From: Mesorhizobium loti
GTDB lineage: Bacteria; Pseudomonadota; Alphaproteobacteria; Rhizobiales; Rhizobiaceae
Assembly (NCBI RefSeq): GCF_013170705.1
Contig: NZ_CP033334.1
Span: 6,177,501-6,241,500, forward strand
Length of the DNA: 64,000 nt
Direction of reading: 5' to 3'
Below the pieces are notes generated by a model. That model made no database searches and was not told the origin of the DNA. It saw nothing but the letters and a program-made list of their open reading frames with translations. Each line of letters starts with the position of its first letter. The stretch's first letter is position 1. Both the position numbers and the translations under genes were made by a program. This document shows positions 33,419 to 41,420 of this stretch, piece after piece.

Positions 33419-35302
33419 ATGGCCAAGGTCACGCAAAGCGACGATGCGGATGCGGCCGAAGAGGCCGCATCGGCCAGTTCCTTGACGCTTCTTGCGCCAG
33501 CGCTCTGGAAGCGCCTCTCCGAAGCAAGCACATCCGAGGATCTGGCCACCGCATGGCTCGCCTTGCAATGCAGCATGATCCCCGGTGCGTCGAAGGGCAT
33601 TGTGCTCGTTGAGGCGCGTGGAGGAATGCGCCTGCTGTCGGCATGGCCGGAAGCGAACGACGAGCCAGCGGACCTCAAGAGCACGGCGGAACTGGCCCTG
33701 TCCGAACGCCGTGCCGTGGCGCGCGGCACGACCGCCGATTCCGTCGCCAGTCCCTCCGTGGCCTTTCCGATCCTTCTCGACGATGCCGTCATCGCGGTGG
33801 TTGCGGTCGGTATCGCCGTCGCCAAGCCGTCGCAGGCCAAGGAGGCGATGCGGGCCGCCATCCGCCAGATCCAGTGGGGCTCGGCCTGGCTGCGCGATCA
33901 TCTGCGCGGCCAGCGGGCCAGCACCAATGTGCGCCAGCTCGACCGTTCACGCGCCACGCTCGACCTGATCGCTTCGGTTCTCGAACACCAGCGATTTGCT
34001 CCCGCGACCATGGCGGCCGCGACGGAACTCGCGATCCGTTTCGACTGCGCCCGGGTCAGCGTCGGCTTCACGCGCCGCGGATCGGCCCGCATCGCCGCCA
34101 TTTCGCACACCGCGCAGTTCGGCCGCCAGATGGGCCTTGTGCGCGCTATCGGTGCGGCCATGGACGAGGCCATCGACCAGCGCTGTTCCATCCTCTATCC
34201 GATCGGCGTCGATGAGCCGATCGCCACCCACGCCCACGGCGAAGTCGCCCGGCTGCAGCATGACGGCCAGGTGCTCACGGTGCCGATGTTCGTCGTCGAC
34301 GCCTTTGTCGGCGCCATCACGTTCGAACGCCGGCGCGGTCATGCCTTCGAGCCTGAGATCGTGCAGATCCTCGACATGATCGCCACCGCCATCGGTCCCA
34401 TTCTCAACGAGAAACGACTGAACGACCGTTGGCTGATCTTCAAGGTCGGCGAATCGCTATGGCAGCAGATCAAGCGGCTGCTCGGGCCTGGCTACACCGG
34501 CCGCAAGCTCGCCGCGATCGGCCTCGCCGCGGCGGCGGCCTTTGGCTACTTCGCCACCGACACCTATCGCGTCAACGCCGACGCGCAAATCGAAGGATCG
34601 GTTCGCCGCGCGATCATTTCCTCCTATGACGGCTTCATCCAGGAAGCCAAGGCGCGGGCCGGCGATGTGGTGACATCCGGCGATGAACTGGCGACGCTCG
34701 AAGACCGCGAACTGGCACTCGAGCGGCTGCGCTGGGCGACCCAGCGGCAGCAATACAGTTTCGAATACGACAAGGCCCTGGCGACCCGCCAGCCGGCCAC
34801 GATCAATGTCGTCAAAAGCCAGATCGACCAGGCCGACGCGCAGCTCAAGCTGATCGACGAACAGATAGCGCGCACCAGGATCGTGGCGCCGTTCGATGGC
34901 CTCGTCGTGTCCGGCGATCTCAGCCAGCGGATCGGCGGCTCGGTCAGCCGCGGTGAACTGCTTTACGAGATCGCGCCGCTGACCGATTACCGCGTCGTCA
35001 TGCAGGTCGACGAACGCCAGATCGCCGACGTCAGCGAGGGCCAGAAGGGCGAGGTTATCTTCGCTTCCCTGCCGGAAGAGCATTTCGAGCTGACCGTGGG
35101 CAAGATCACACCGGTGGCGCAGGCCAAGGACGGCAAGAACCTTTTCCAGGTAGAGGGCAGCCTGACGCATACATCGCCGCGGCTGCGGCCCGGCATGATC
35201 GGCGTCGCCAAGATCGCGATCGACCAGCGTCGGCTCGTCTCGATATGGGCGCGGCCGGTACTGGAATGGTGGCGCCTGGCAAGCTGGCGCTGGATGCCGT
35301 GA
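33419..35302 (+). CDS. GAF-containing HlyD-family membrane-fusion protein
   Basis: This 627-residue protein joins a cytoplasmic sensory half to a periplasmic adaptor half. Residues about 25-165 look like a degenerate GAF domain, about 180-345 like a second one (ATELAIRFDCARVSVGF ... VPMFVVDAFVGAITFERR). A single membrane span follows (about 365-385, LAAIGLAAAAAFGYFA), then HlyD elements: a lipoyl-like half (YDGFIQEAKARAGDVVTSGD), a short coiled hairpin, the second half (RIVAPFDGLVVSGDL) and a beta-barrel (LRPGMIGVAKIAID). The start at 33419 gives a 13-base gap from DUF3467; an upstream in-frame ATG (33353) lies inside that gene and is unlikely. Gene order with an M50 peptidase and SecA-like ATPase suggests an envelope transport complex. 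The GAF pair may sense a cytoplasmic ligand or bind a partner. Confidence 0.8.
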   Translation: MAKVTQSDDADAAEEAASASSLTLLAPALWKRLSEASTSEDLATAWLALQCSMIPGASKGIVLVEARGGMRLLSAWPEANDEPADLKSTAELALSERRAVARGTTADSVASPSVAFPILLDDAVIAVVAVGIAVAKPSQAKEAMRAAIRQIQWGSAWLRDHLRGQRASTNVRQLDRSRATLDLIASVLEHQRFAPATMAAATELAIRFDCARVSVGFTRRGSARIAAISHTAQFGRQMGLVRAIGAAMDEAIDQRCSILYPIGVDEPIATHAHGEVARLQHDGQVLTVPMFVVDAFVGAITFERRRGHAFEPEIVQILDMIATAIGPILNEKRLNDRWLIFKVGESLWQQIKRLLGPGYTGRKLAAIGLAAAAAFGYFATDTYRVNADAQIEGSVRRAIISSYDGFIQEAKARAGDVVTSGDELATLEDRELALERLRWATQRQQYSFEYDKALATRQPATINVVKSQIDQADAQLKLIDEQIARTRIVAPFDGLVVSGDLSQRIGGSVSRGELLYEIAPLTDYRVVMQVDERQIADVSEGQKGEVIFASLPEEHFELTVGKITPVAQAKDGKNLFQVEGSLTHTSPRLRPGMIGVAKIAIDQRRLVSIWARPVLEWWRLASWRWMP

Positions 35303-35303
35303 C

Positions 35304-37457
35304 GTGGCCAAGTCGCTGTTCAGCCCGTCCTGGTATCGCGTCGCCGAGCTGAAAGTCAGGCTACGCAGGCATGCCCAGATTCACCGGCAGAAATTCCGCG
35401 GCGAGATCTGGTACGTTTTGCAGGATCACCAGACCGGACGCTTCCACCGGCTGTCGGCGTCCGCCAATCTGATGATCTCGCTCATGGACGGCAGGCGCAC
35501 CTTGCATGAGATATGGGATCTCGTCGGGCGACGCGCCGGCGACGACCCGCCGACGCAGGATGAAGCAATCCACCTGCTTGCCGAACTGCACGCCTCGGAC
35601 CTTCTGCAGGGCGAACTGCCGCCCGATTTCCAGGAACTGACCGACCGCTCCGCCAAGCAGGCGCGCAACGAGGTGATCAACAAGCTGCGCAATCCGATGG
35701 CGCTGCGCATGCCGCTGTTCGATCCGGACCGGTGGCTCGATCTCACCATGCCGCTGGTTCGGCCACTGTTCACGATCTATGGCCTGATCGCATGGCTGGC
35801 GCTGGTCGGAACGGGCATCGCGCTGGCGGTGCTTCATTGGTCCGAACTGAGTTCCGACGCATCGGATCGCCTGCTCAGCGCCGGCAATGTCGCCTTGATC
35901 ATCGCCATCTACCCGCTGGTCAAGACGTTCCACGAAGCGGGCCACGCCTACGCCACCAAAGCGTGGGGCGGCGCGGTGCACGAAGTCGGGCTGATGCTGC
36001 TCATCTTCGTTCCCGCGCCCTATGTCGATGCAACCGCATCGACCGCTTTTCGCGAGAAGTGGCGCCGCGTGGTCGTCAGCAGCGCAGGCATCATGGTCGA
36101 ATTCGCATTGGCCGCCGCCGCCATGATCTTCTGGGTCAACGCGGAGCCTGGCCTTGCCCGCGCCGCCGCCTTCAACGTCATGGTCATCGGCGGCATCTCG
36201 ACGCTGTTCTTCAACGGCAACCCGCTGCTGCGCTTCGATGGTTACTACATTTTCGCCGATCTGATCGAGGTTCCCAATCTCGGCACCCGCGCCAACCGTT
36301 ACTTCTGGTACCTCGTCCAGCGTTACCTTCTGGGGATCACGAATATCGACAATCCGGCCTCGGCGCCGGGCGAACGCAAATGGCTGTTCGGCTACGCCGT
36401 GCTGTCCTTCTGCTACCGCATAATGCTCAGCCTCACCATCGCATTGCTGGTCGCCACCAAGTTGTTCTTCATCGGCGTCCTGCTTGCCCTGTTCACGGTT
36501 TTCGGCACCGTCGTGATGCCGATCTTCAAGGGCCTGAAATTCCTGCTGACGACGCCTCGCCTGCAAGGCCAGCGCGGACGCGCCATCGCATTGACCGGAG
36601 CCGCTGTTGCCGGGCTGGCCACGCTCGTACTGTTCGTGCCCATGCCGTACGGCACGGTGGCACAGGGTGTGGTCTGGATACCGGACCGCGCCGAAGTGCG
36701 GGCCGACACCGCCGGTATCGTCACCGAAATTCTCACCGCACCGGACACGATGGTTTCGGCCGGAACGCCACTGCTGCGGCTGGAAGATCCAGGTATTAGC
36801 GGCCGCGTCGCACTGATCGAGGCGCAGCGGCACGAGTTGCAATTGCGTTACGAGGCGGTGCGGTTCTCCGATCGCGTCGAGGCGGACGTCCTGCTCGAGC
36901 AGATAAAAAACATGGAGGGCGTGCTCGCCTCGGTGAAGCAGCGGCGTGACGGACTGGTGGTAAGCGCCCATGACGCGGGACGATTCATCCTGCCAAAGGC
37001 GGCCAACCTGCCCGGCCGGTTCCTCAACCAGGGCGATCTGGTCGGCTATGTCGTCTCGACCGCCACGCCGCAGTTGCGCGTGATCGTGCCGCAAAGCGAG
37101 GTCGATCTGGTGCGCGCGCGCACTGACGGCGTCGAAGTCCGGTACGCGGGCGAGTTCGGAAAGCCGGTGCCGGCCCGTATCAGCCGGGAAGTTCCGGCAG
37201 CCCAGTTCGATCTGCCAAGCCTGGCGCTTTCCGTGGAAGGTGGTGGAACCGTCGCCATGCGGTCCGGAAACGACGCCAGCGGCAAGCCTCGTGCGCTGGA
37301 AGGGCTGTTCGTTTTCGACGTTGCCCCCCAGCAGGCAGGCGAGCATCTGCTTCTGGGCAGCCGCGTCTTCGTTCGCTTCGACCACGGCAGGGAGCCGCTG
37401 ATCTGGCGCTGGGTGCGCACCGTGCGCCAAACCTTCCTGAGCCGCTTCAATGTCTGA
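35304..37457 (+). CDS. PqqD-like / M50 site-2-type peptidase / HlyD fusion protein
   Basis: This 717-residue membrane protein combines three parts. Residues about 30-105 resemble PqqD (WYVLQDHQTGRFHRLSASA ... LMDGRRTLHEIWDLV), a fold that binds leader peptides. Residues about 145-480 are a polytopic M50 (site-2 protease) domain with HEAGH at 210-214 and a second metal-ligand region FDGYY (Asp312), so the site looks intact. The rest is a HlyD-type lipoyl and barrel region (GIVTEILTAPDTMVSAGTPLLRLEDP). It starts with a GTG two bases after the previous stop. Such M50-HlyD proteins occur beside HlyD proteins in several phyla and are little studied. A plausible job is recognising and handling, perhaps cutting, an exported protein's N terminus at the inner membrane. 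The neighbouring genes on both sides are co-transcribed. Confidence 0.8.
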   Translation: MAKSLFSPSWYRVAELKVRLRRHAQIHRQKFRGEIWYVLQDHQTGRFHRLSASANLMISLMDGRRTLHEIWDLVGRRAGDDPPTQDEAIHLLAELHASDLLQGELPPDFQELTDRSAKQARNEVINKLRNPMALRMPLFDPDRWLDLTMPLVRPLFTIYGLIAWLALVGTGIALAVLHWSELSSDASDRLLSAGNVALIIAIYPLVKTFHEAGHAYATKAWGGAVHEVGLMLLIFVPAPYVDATASTAFREKWRRVVVSSAGIMVEFALAAAAMIFWVNAEPGLARAAAFNVMVIGGISTLFFNGNPLLRFDGYYIFADLIEVPNLGTRANRYFWYLVQRYLLGITNIDNPASAPGERKWLFGYAVLSFCYRIMLSLTIALLVATKLFFIGVLLALFTVFGTVVMPIFKGLKFLLTTPRLQGQRGRAIALTGAAVAGLATLVLFVPMPYGTVAQGVVWIPDRAEVRADTAGIVTEILTAPDTMVSAGTPLLRLEDPGISGRVALIEAQRHELQLRYEAVRFSDRVEADVLLEQIKNMEGVLASVKQRRDGLVVSAHDAGRFILPKAANLPGRFLNQGDLVGYVVSTATPQLRVIVPQSEVDLVRARTDGVEVRYAGEFGKPVPARISREVPAAQFDLPSLALSVEGGGTVAMRSGNDASGKPRALEGLFVFDVAPQQAGEHLLLGSRVFVRFDHGREPLIWRWVRTVRQTFLSRFNV

Positions 37458-39438
37458 CGCCGCTCTGATCAGGCCGCCGCTGCCGATCCTCTATGCCGAA
37501 CGCGAAGATGCCAAGCGGGCGCCGCTCGATGAATTCGCCTCGCGTGTCCTCGCCTATGCCGTCGTCGCGGGCTCGGGGCGCCGTGCACGCCGGCTCGCCG
37601 ATATCGTGCCCAAGGCAGATGCGTTCGACGGCGAGATGCGGGCGTTGTCGGACGAAGCGCTTCGCCTGCGAGCGCGGCATGTTTCGGTGTCGCTCAGGCG
37701 CAGGCGCGGCTTTCCGGAAGACACCGTCGCCGAATGTTTTGCAATCATCCGCGAACTGTCGGCGCGCTTGAGCGGCAGGCGCCACTACCCCGTCCAGATG
37801 ATCGGCGCATATGCGATGATCCGCGGCTACCTCGCCGAGATGGCCACCGGCGAAGGCAAGACGCTGACGGCGGCGTTGGCTGCCGGCACGGCGGCGCTCG
37901 CCGGCATGCCGGTTCATGTCGTGACCGTGAACGACTACCTCGCCAAGCGTGACGCCGAGCTTACCCAGCCGATCTACGATGCGCTCGGCCTGTCCGTCGG
38001 CGTCGTCGTCAGCGGTCAATCGATGCAGGAACGGCAGGCGGCTTATGGTGCCGACATCACCTATTGCACCAACAAGGAACTGGCATTCGATTACCTGCGC
38101 GACCGCATCGTGCTCGGCCAACGCGACGGGAACCTGCGGTTGAAGCTCGAGGGCCTGCAGGACGAGACACCGCGATCGAAGAAGTTGCGCCTGCGCGGCC
38201 TGCATTTTGCAATTGTCGACGAGGCCGACAGCGTGCTGGTCGATGAAGCTCGAACGCCGCTGGTCATTTCGGGCGAAGCGAAGGGCGAAATTTCGGCAGA
38301 GGCGGCGCTGGAGGCGTTGGAACTCGCCGCCACGCTGGAAGCGGGTACCGACTATCTGCTTTTGACAGAACAGAAGCGAGTGGTGTTGACCGATGCCGGC
38401 CGCGAACGTGTCGCCGAGTTCGCCGAGGCGCATGGCAAGGAATGGCGCGGTGTCATCGTCCGTGAGGAATTCGCTCGCCAGGCACTGTCGGCGTTGCATC
38501 TTTTTCATCGCGCCGAGGAGTATCTCGTCCGTGACGGCAAGGTGCAGATCATCGACCAGCACACCGGTCGCCTGATGCCCGACCGCGCCTGGACCGACGG
38601 GCTGCACCAAATGATCGAGGTCAAGGAGGGCTGCAAGCCCTCGGCGCGGCGCACCACCATAGCCCGCATGACGTATCAGCGCTTCTTCCGCCGCTACGCA
38701 CATCTTTCCGGCATGACAGGAACGGCACGCCAGGTCGCCCGTGAATTCTGGAATGTCTATCGGCTACCGGTGGTGGCGATCCCGACGCACCGGCCAAGGC
38801 GACGCAAGAACCTGGTCGATCGGGTACTGCCCGACGAAGAGGCCAAATGGGAGCTCGCGGTCAACCGCATCGCCGAGCTGCACGCACGTGGCGTTCCGGT
38901 TCTGATCGGCACAGGCTCCGTGGCCTGCTCGATGATCGCCAGCGAGCATCTTGCCAATGCCGGGCTTCCGCACCTTGTTCTCAACGCCGCGCAGGACAGC
39001 GCGGAAGCCGCCATCGTCGCGCAGGCCGGTGAACTCGGCCGCATCACGGTCGCCACCAGCATGGCGGGGCGCGGCACCGATATCCATCTGGCTGAAGGCG
39101 TCGAGGAACTCGGCGGACTGCACGTCATCATGATGGAGCGCCACGAGGCGCGCCGCATCGATGACCAGCTCGCCGGTCGCAGCGGCCGGCAAGGCCAGCC
39201 GGGTTGCTTCCAGGCGATCCTGTCGCTTGACGATCCCCTTGTCGAGTTTGCGGCCAGCCGGGCGTTCAAGAACCTCGCCCGGGCAACTGCTCCGATCCTC
39301 GGCGAGAGGCCGTCGCGCTGGTTGCTGCGCCACGCCCAGCGCCGTGCCGAACGTGTGCACGCGGGCATGCGCAAGGACCTGCTGGCTTCCGATGAAAAAC
39401 AAAGCCGCACCCTCGCCTTCTCCGGCCGTCCAGAGTGA
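37450..39438 (+). CDS. Short SecA-like preprotein translocase ATPase (SecA2-like)
   Basis: This is a clear SecA homologue: Walker A MATGEGKT (131-138), VHVVTVNDYLAKRDAE, DEAD-type box VDEADSVLVDEARTP (D257), SGMTGTA, TSMAGRGTDI and the arginine-finger region GRSGRQGQPG are all present. At 662 residues it is about 200-250 shorter than housekeeping SecA. It stops soon after the second motor domain (RKDLL ... LAFSG), so most of the helical scaffold/wing and the zinc-binding SecB tail are missing. It is therefore an accessory SecA. The ATG overlaps the M50 gene by 8 bases, and the next HlyD gene starts 4 bases on, so it is translationally coupled to both. It probably powers export of a special client together with them. 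Confidence 0.88.
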   Translation: MSDAALIRPPLPILYAEREDAKRAPLDEFASRVLAYAVVAGSGRRARRLADIVPKADAFDGEMRALSDEALRLRARHVSVSLRRRRGFPEDTVAECFAIIRELSARLSGRRHYPVQMIGAYAMIRGYLAEMATGEGKTLTAALAAGTAALAGMPVHVVTVNDYLAKRDAELTQPIYDALGLSVGVVVSGQSMQERQAAYGADITYCTNKELAFDYLRDRIVLGQRDGNLRLKLEGLQDETPRSKKLRLRGLHFAIVDEADSVLVDEARTPLVISGEAKGEISAEAALEALELAATLEAGTDYLLLTEQKRVVLTDAGRERVAEFAEAHGKEWRGVIVREEFARQALSALHLFHRAEEYLVRDGKVQIIDQHTGRLMPDRAWTDGLHQMIEVKEGCKPSARRTTIARMTYQRFFRRYAHLSGMTGTARQVAREFWNVYRLPVVAIPTHRPRRRKNLVDRVLPDEEAKWELAVNRIAELHARGVPVLIGTGSVACSMIASEHLANAGLPHLVLNAAQDSAEAAIVAQAGELGRITVATSMAGRGTDIHLAEGVEELGGLHVIMMERHEARRIDDQLAGRSGRQGQPGCFQAILSLDDPLVEFAASRAFKNLARATAPILGERPSRWLLRHAQRRAERVHAGMRKDLLASDEKQSRTLAFSGRPE

Positions 39439-39442
39439 ACCA

Positions 39443-40267
39443 ATGAAGCCAATCGTCGCCGTTGCAGCCGCCCTTCTTTCCGTTGCCGCCACCGCCGTCA
39501 GAGCCATGACGTTCGACTGCGTCGCCGAGCCGGCGCAGCGCGTCCAGATCGGTACGCCGGTCACCGGTCTGTTGGCGTCCGTCGCTGTCGGTCGCGGCGC
39601 CCTCGTGCTGCCTGGCGACGTGGTGGCGAAGCTGGAATCGACGGTGGAGGAGGCCAATGTCGCGCTTGCCAAGGCGCAGGCGGAGGCCGACGAGGCCGTG
39701 CAGGCGCAGCAGACACGGCTGACGCTGGCCGAAGCAGATCTGTCGCGCTCGAAAAAGCTGGTGAACTCTGGATCCGTCGCCACCTCGAAGGTCGAGGAGC
39801 TGGAAGCCAATGTCGAGATCGCCAAGCGCGACCTCGACACCGAGAAGCGCAAGATGCTGCTCGCGCAGATCGAGCTTCAGCGCCAGCAGGCACTGCTTGA
39901 TCGGCAAAGCATCCGCAGCCCAATCAAGGGATTTGTCGCCGAACAGAGCCTGCGCGCCGGTGAATTCGTCCGCCAGGACAGCCCTATCATGACGATCGTG
40001 CAGATCGATCCCCTCTTTGTCGAAGCCTATGTTCCCGTCGATCTGTGGGGCAAGATCATCGTCGGGACTCACGGCTCGATCATCCTCAACCAGCCTGACC
40101 AGCAAAGGCGTGGAGCAGCGGTCACCGTGGTGGATAAGGTCTTCGACGCCGCCAGCGGTACGTTCGGGGTTCGATTGGAACTTCCCAATCCCGATGATCA
40201 AATTCCGGCAGGTCAGAGATGTCAGGTTGATTTCGACGTGCGGTCGCAGGCAACCATCTCGCCCTGA
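39443..40267 (+). CDS. Small HlyD-family periplasmic adaptor
   Basis: This 274-residue protein has a signal peptide (MKPIVAVAAALLSVAATAVRA, cleaved before MTF), then a membrane-fusion protein core: a first lipoyl-like half (VAVGRGALVLPGDVVAKLES), a long Ala/Glu-rich coiled-coil hairpin (about residues 70-150), the second half (IRSPIKGFVAEQSLRAGEFV) and a barrel (LFVEAYVPVDLWGKI ... IPAGQRCQVDFDV). It is shorter than most adaptors (about 330-400). An in-frame ATG further upstream lies within the SecA-like gene and is less likely. It closes the DUF3467/GAF-HlyD/M50/SecA module. No TolC-like channel or ABC exporter lies beside it, so its outer-membrane partner must be elsewhere. Confidence 0.82.
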   Translation: MKPIVAVAAALLSVAATAVRAMTFDCVAEPAQRVQIGTPVTGLLASVAVGRGALVLPGDVVAKLESTVEEANVALAKAQAEADEAVQAQQTRLTLAEADLSRSKKLVNSGSVATSKVEELEANVEIAKRDLDTEKRKMLLAQIELQRQQALLDRQSIRSPIKGFVAEQSLRAGEFVRQDSPIMTIVQIDPLFVEAYVPVDLWGKIIVGTHGSIILNQPDQQRRGAAVTVVDKVFDAASGTFGVRLELPNPDDQIPAGQRCQVDFDVRSQATISP

Positions 40268-40294
40268 TTGCCGCTTGGATATCGGGCTGCGTAA

Positions 40295-40639
40295 TTGATA
40301 CGGCAGTACGTTCGAGACAGGGCGTCGGCTACCTTCCGGGCGTCAGTCGCGCGATTTGTTCAAGAAGGAGCAGTAATCGATCCACGACCGCGTGATCGAC
40401 GCCGATTGCCTGCCGGCGGTGTCACGTTGATCCCCGGCGACTTTATCGCTGCCGACGACGGGGTGGTGGTGTTTCCCGTCGCGATGGCGGCGCAGGTCAT
40501 CGAAGACTCGAAGAAGCATCACGATTGGGAGGAGTTTTCGCGAGAGAAGCTCATGCAGGGCGCGCCGCTGCAACGCTATTATCCGCTGCATGAAGACGCC
40601 CGCGCAGAGTACGAAGCGTGGCGCAGCGCAGGGCGCTAG
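40295..40639 (+). pseudogene. RraA-family remnant (C-terminal part only)
   Basis: The 114-residue frame ends like an RraA / 4-hydroxy-4-methyl-2-oxoglutarate aldolase family protein: GGVTLIPGDFIAADDGVVVFP, then an EEFSREKLMQGAPLQRYYPL tail. Intact relatives are about 210-240 residues, and the N-terminal two-thirds with the metal site are missing. Just before the match another frame reads RVIDADCLP, which would normally join GGVT directly, so a frameshift near 40412 is likely on top of the truncation. It stands alone between the export module and a convergent ABC-transporter locus and may be a leftover from rearrangement at this boundary. Confidence 0.65.
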
Positions 40640-40691
40640 CACAACCAGCTGGCGTATGGATCACCAGCGCGGCTTGACCAGAGCTTTGTGC

Positions 40692-40738
40692 ACTTGGAGC
40701 GGTGCAACTTCAAACCAGGGTGGTGAACCGCTCCAAGT
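40692..40738. repeat. 12-bp inverted repeat between convergent genes
   Basis: ACTTGGAGCGGT (40692-40703) and ACCGCTCCAAGT (40727-40738) are perfect inverted copies with 23 bases between. They sit between the RraA remnant and the convergent DJ-1 gene. They could be a bidirectional transcription stop, though no T-run follows on either strand, or a scar of a mobile element. Confidence 0.4.
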
Positions 40739-40758
40739 ACTTTCTGCCTGGACCATCT

Positions 40759-41352
40759 TTAGTTATGCCGGATTTCCGTGCCGAGCACTTTCAGGCATTC
40801 CCGGATGAAGGCTGCCAAGGCCGTCCAGCCTTTGGCCGAAACCATCGTCCCGTCGACATAAGCCTCCGTCGGAGACAGGTCGATGTAGGTGCCGCCGGCG
40901 AGTGTGACTTCCGGCTCGCAAGCCCCCAATGCGCCAACCTTCTTGCCGCGCACGACGCCATCGACTGCGATGAGAATCTGAACGCCATGGCAGATCGTGA
41001 AGATAGGCTTTTGGGCTTCATGGAAATGACGCACGATCGCCTGAACGCGCTTGTCGGTGCGGATATACTCAGGGCCACGACCGCCGGCGCAATAGACCGC
41101 GTGGTATTGGTCGAGCTGCTTCTCAGCGTCGGAAAACGTCTTGTTGATCAGCGCGTAGTGGCCGAGCTTTTCGGTATAGGTCTGGTCGCCCTCGAAATCG
41201 TGCAGCGAGGTCTTGATCACGTCTCCGGCGTTCTTGTCCGGGCACACGACGTGGACCGTGTGACCCACGGCTTCCATCGCCTGCTGGTAGACGAAGATTT
41301 CGTATTCCTCGGTGAACTCACCGGTCAGCATCAGTATCTTTTTGCCTGGCAT
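40759..41352 (-). CDS. DJ-1/PfpI family protein
   Basis: This 197-residue protein has the DJ-1/PfpI fold signatures: N-terminal KKILMLTGEFTEEYE, YCAGGRGPEYIRTD, and the nucleophile elbow FTICHGVQ with Cys121 at its tip. Family members are glyoxalases, deglycases, chaperones or peptidases; the AGGRGPE form is close to the PfpI-like branch. It lies 68 bases downstream of the sugar-binding protein gene and on the same strand, so it is probably the last gene of the gntR-ABC operon, perhaps detoxifying reactive aldehydes arising in that pathway. Length is normal and nothing appears damaged. Confidence 0.82.
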   Translation of the reverse strand: MPGKKILMLTGEFTEEYEIFVYQQAMEAVGHTVHVVCPDKNAGDVIKTSLHDFEGDQTYTEKLGHYALINKTFSDAEKQLDQYHAVYCAGGRGPEYIRTDKRVQAIVRHFHEAQKPIFTICHGVQILIAVDGVVRGKKVGALGACEPEVTLAGGTYIDLSPTEAYVDGTMVSAKGWTALAAFIRECLKVLGTEIRHN

Positions 41353-41420
41353 GGCTCTTCCTCTCGGTTTTGGCTCGGCAAGGCGCGGATCGCGCCTTGC
41401 CTTCTGGGGATCGGATCGGA

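Noticed and set aside
35361..37430. 689-codon minus-strand frame opposite the M50 gene
   Set aside because: Antisense shadow; the plus-strand frame has intact HEAGH and HlyD features and couples with its neighbours.
37447..38703. 418-codon minus-strand frame opposite the SecA-like gene
   Set aside because: Antisense shadow of a gene with unmistakable SecA motifs.
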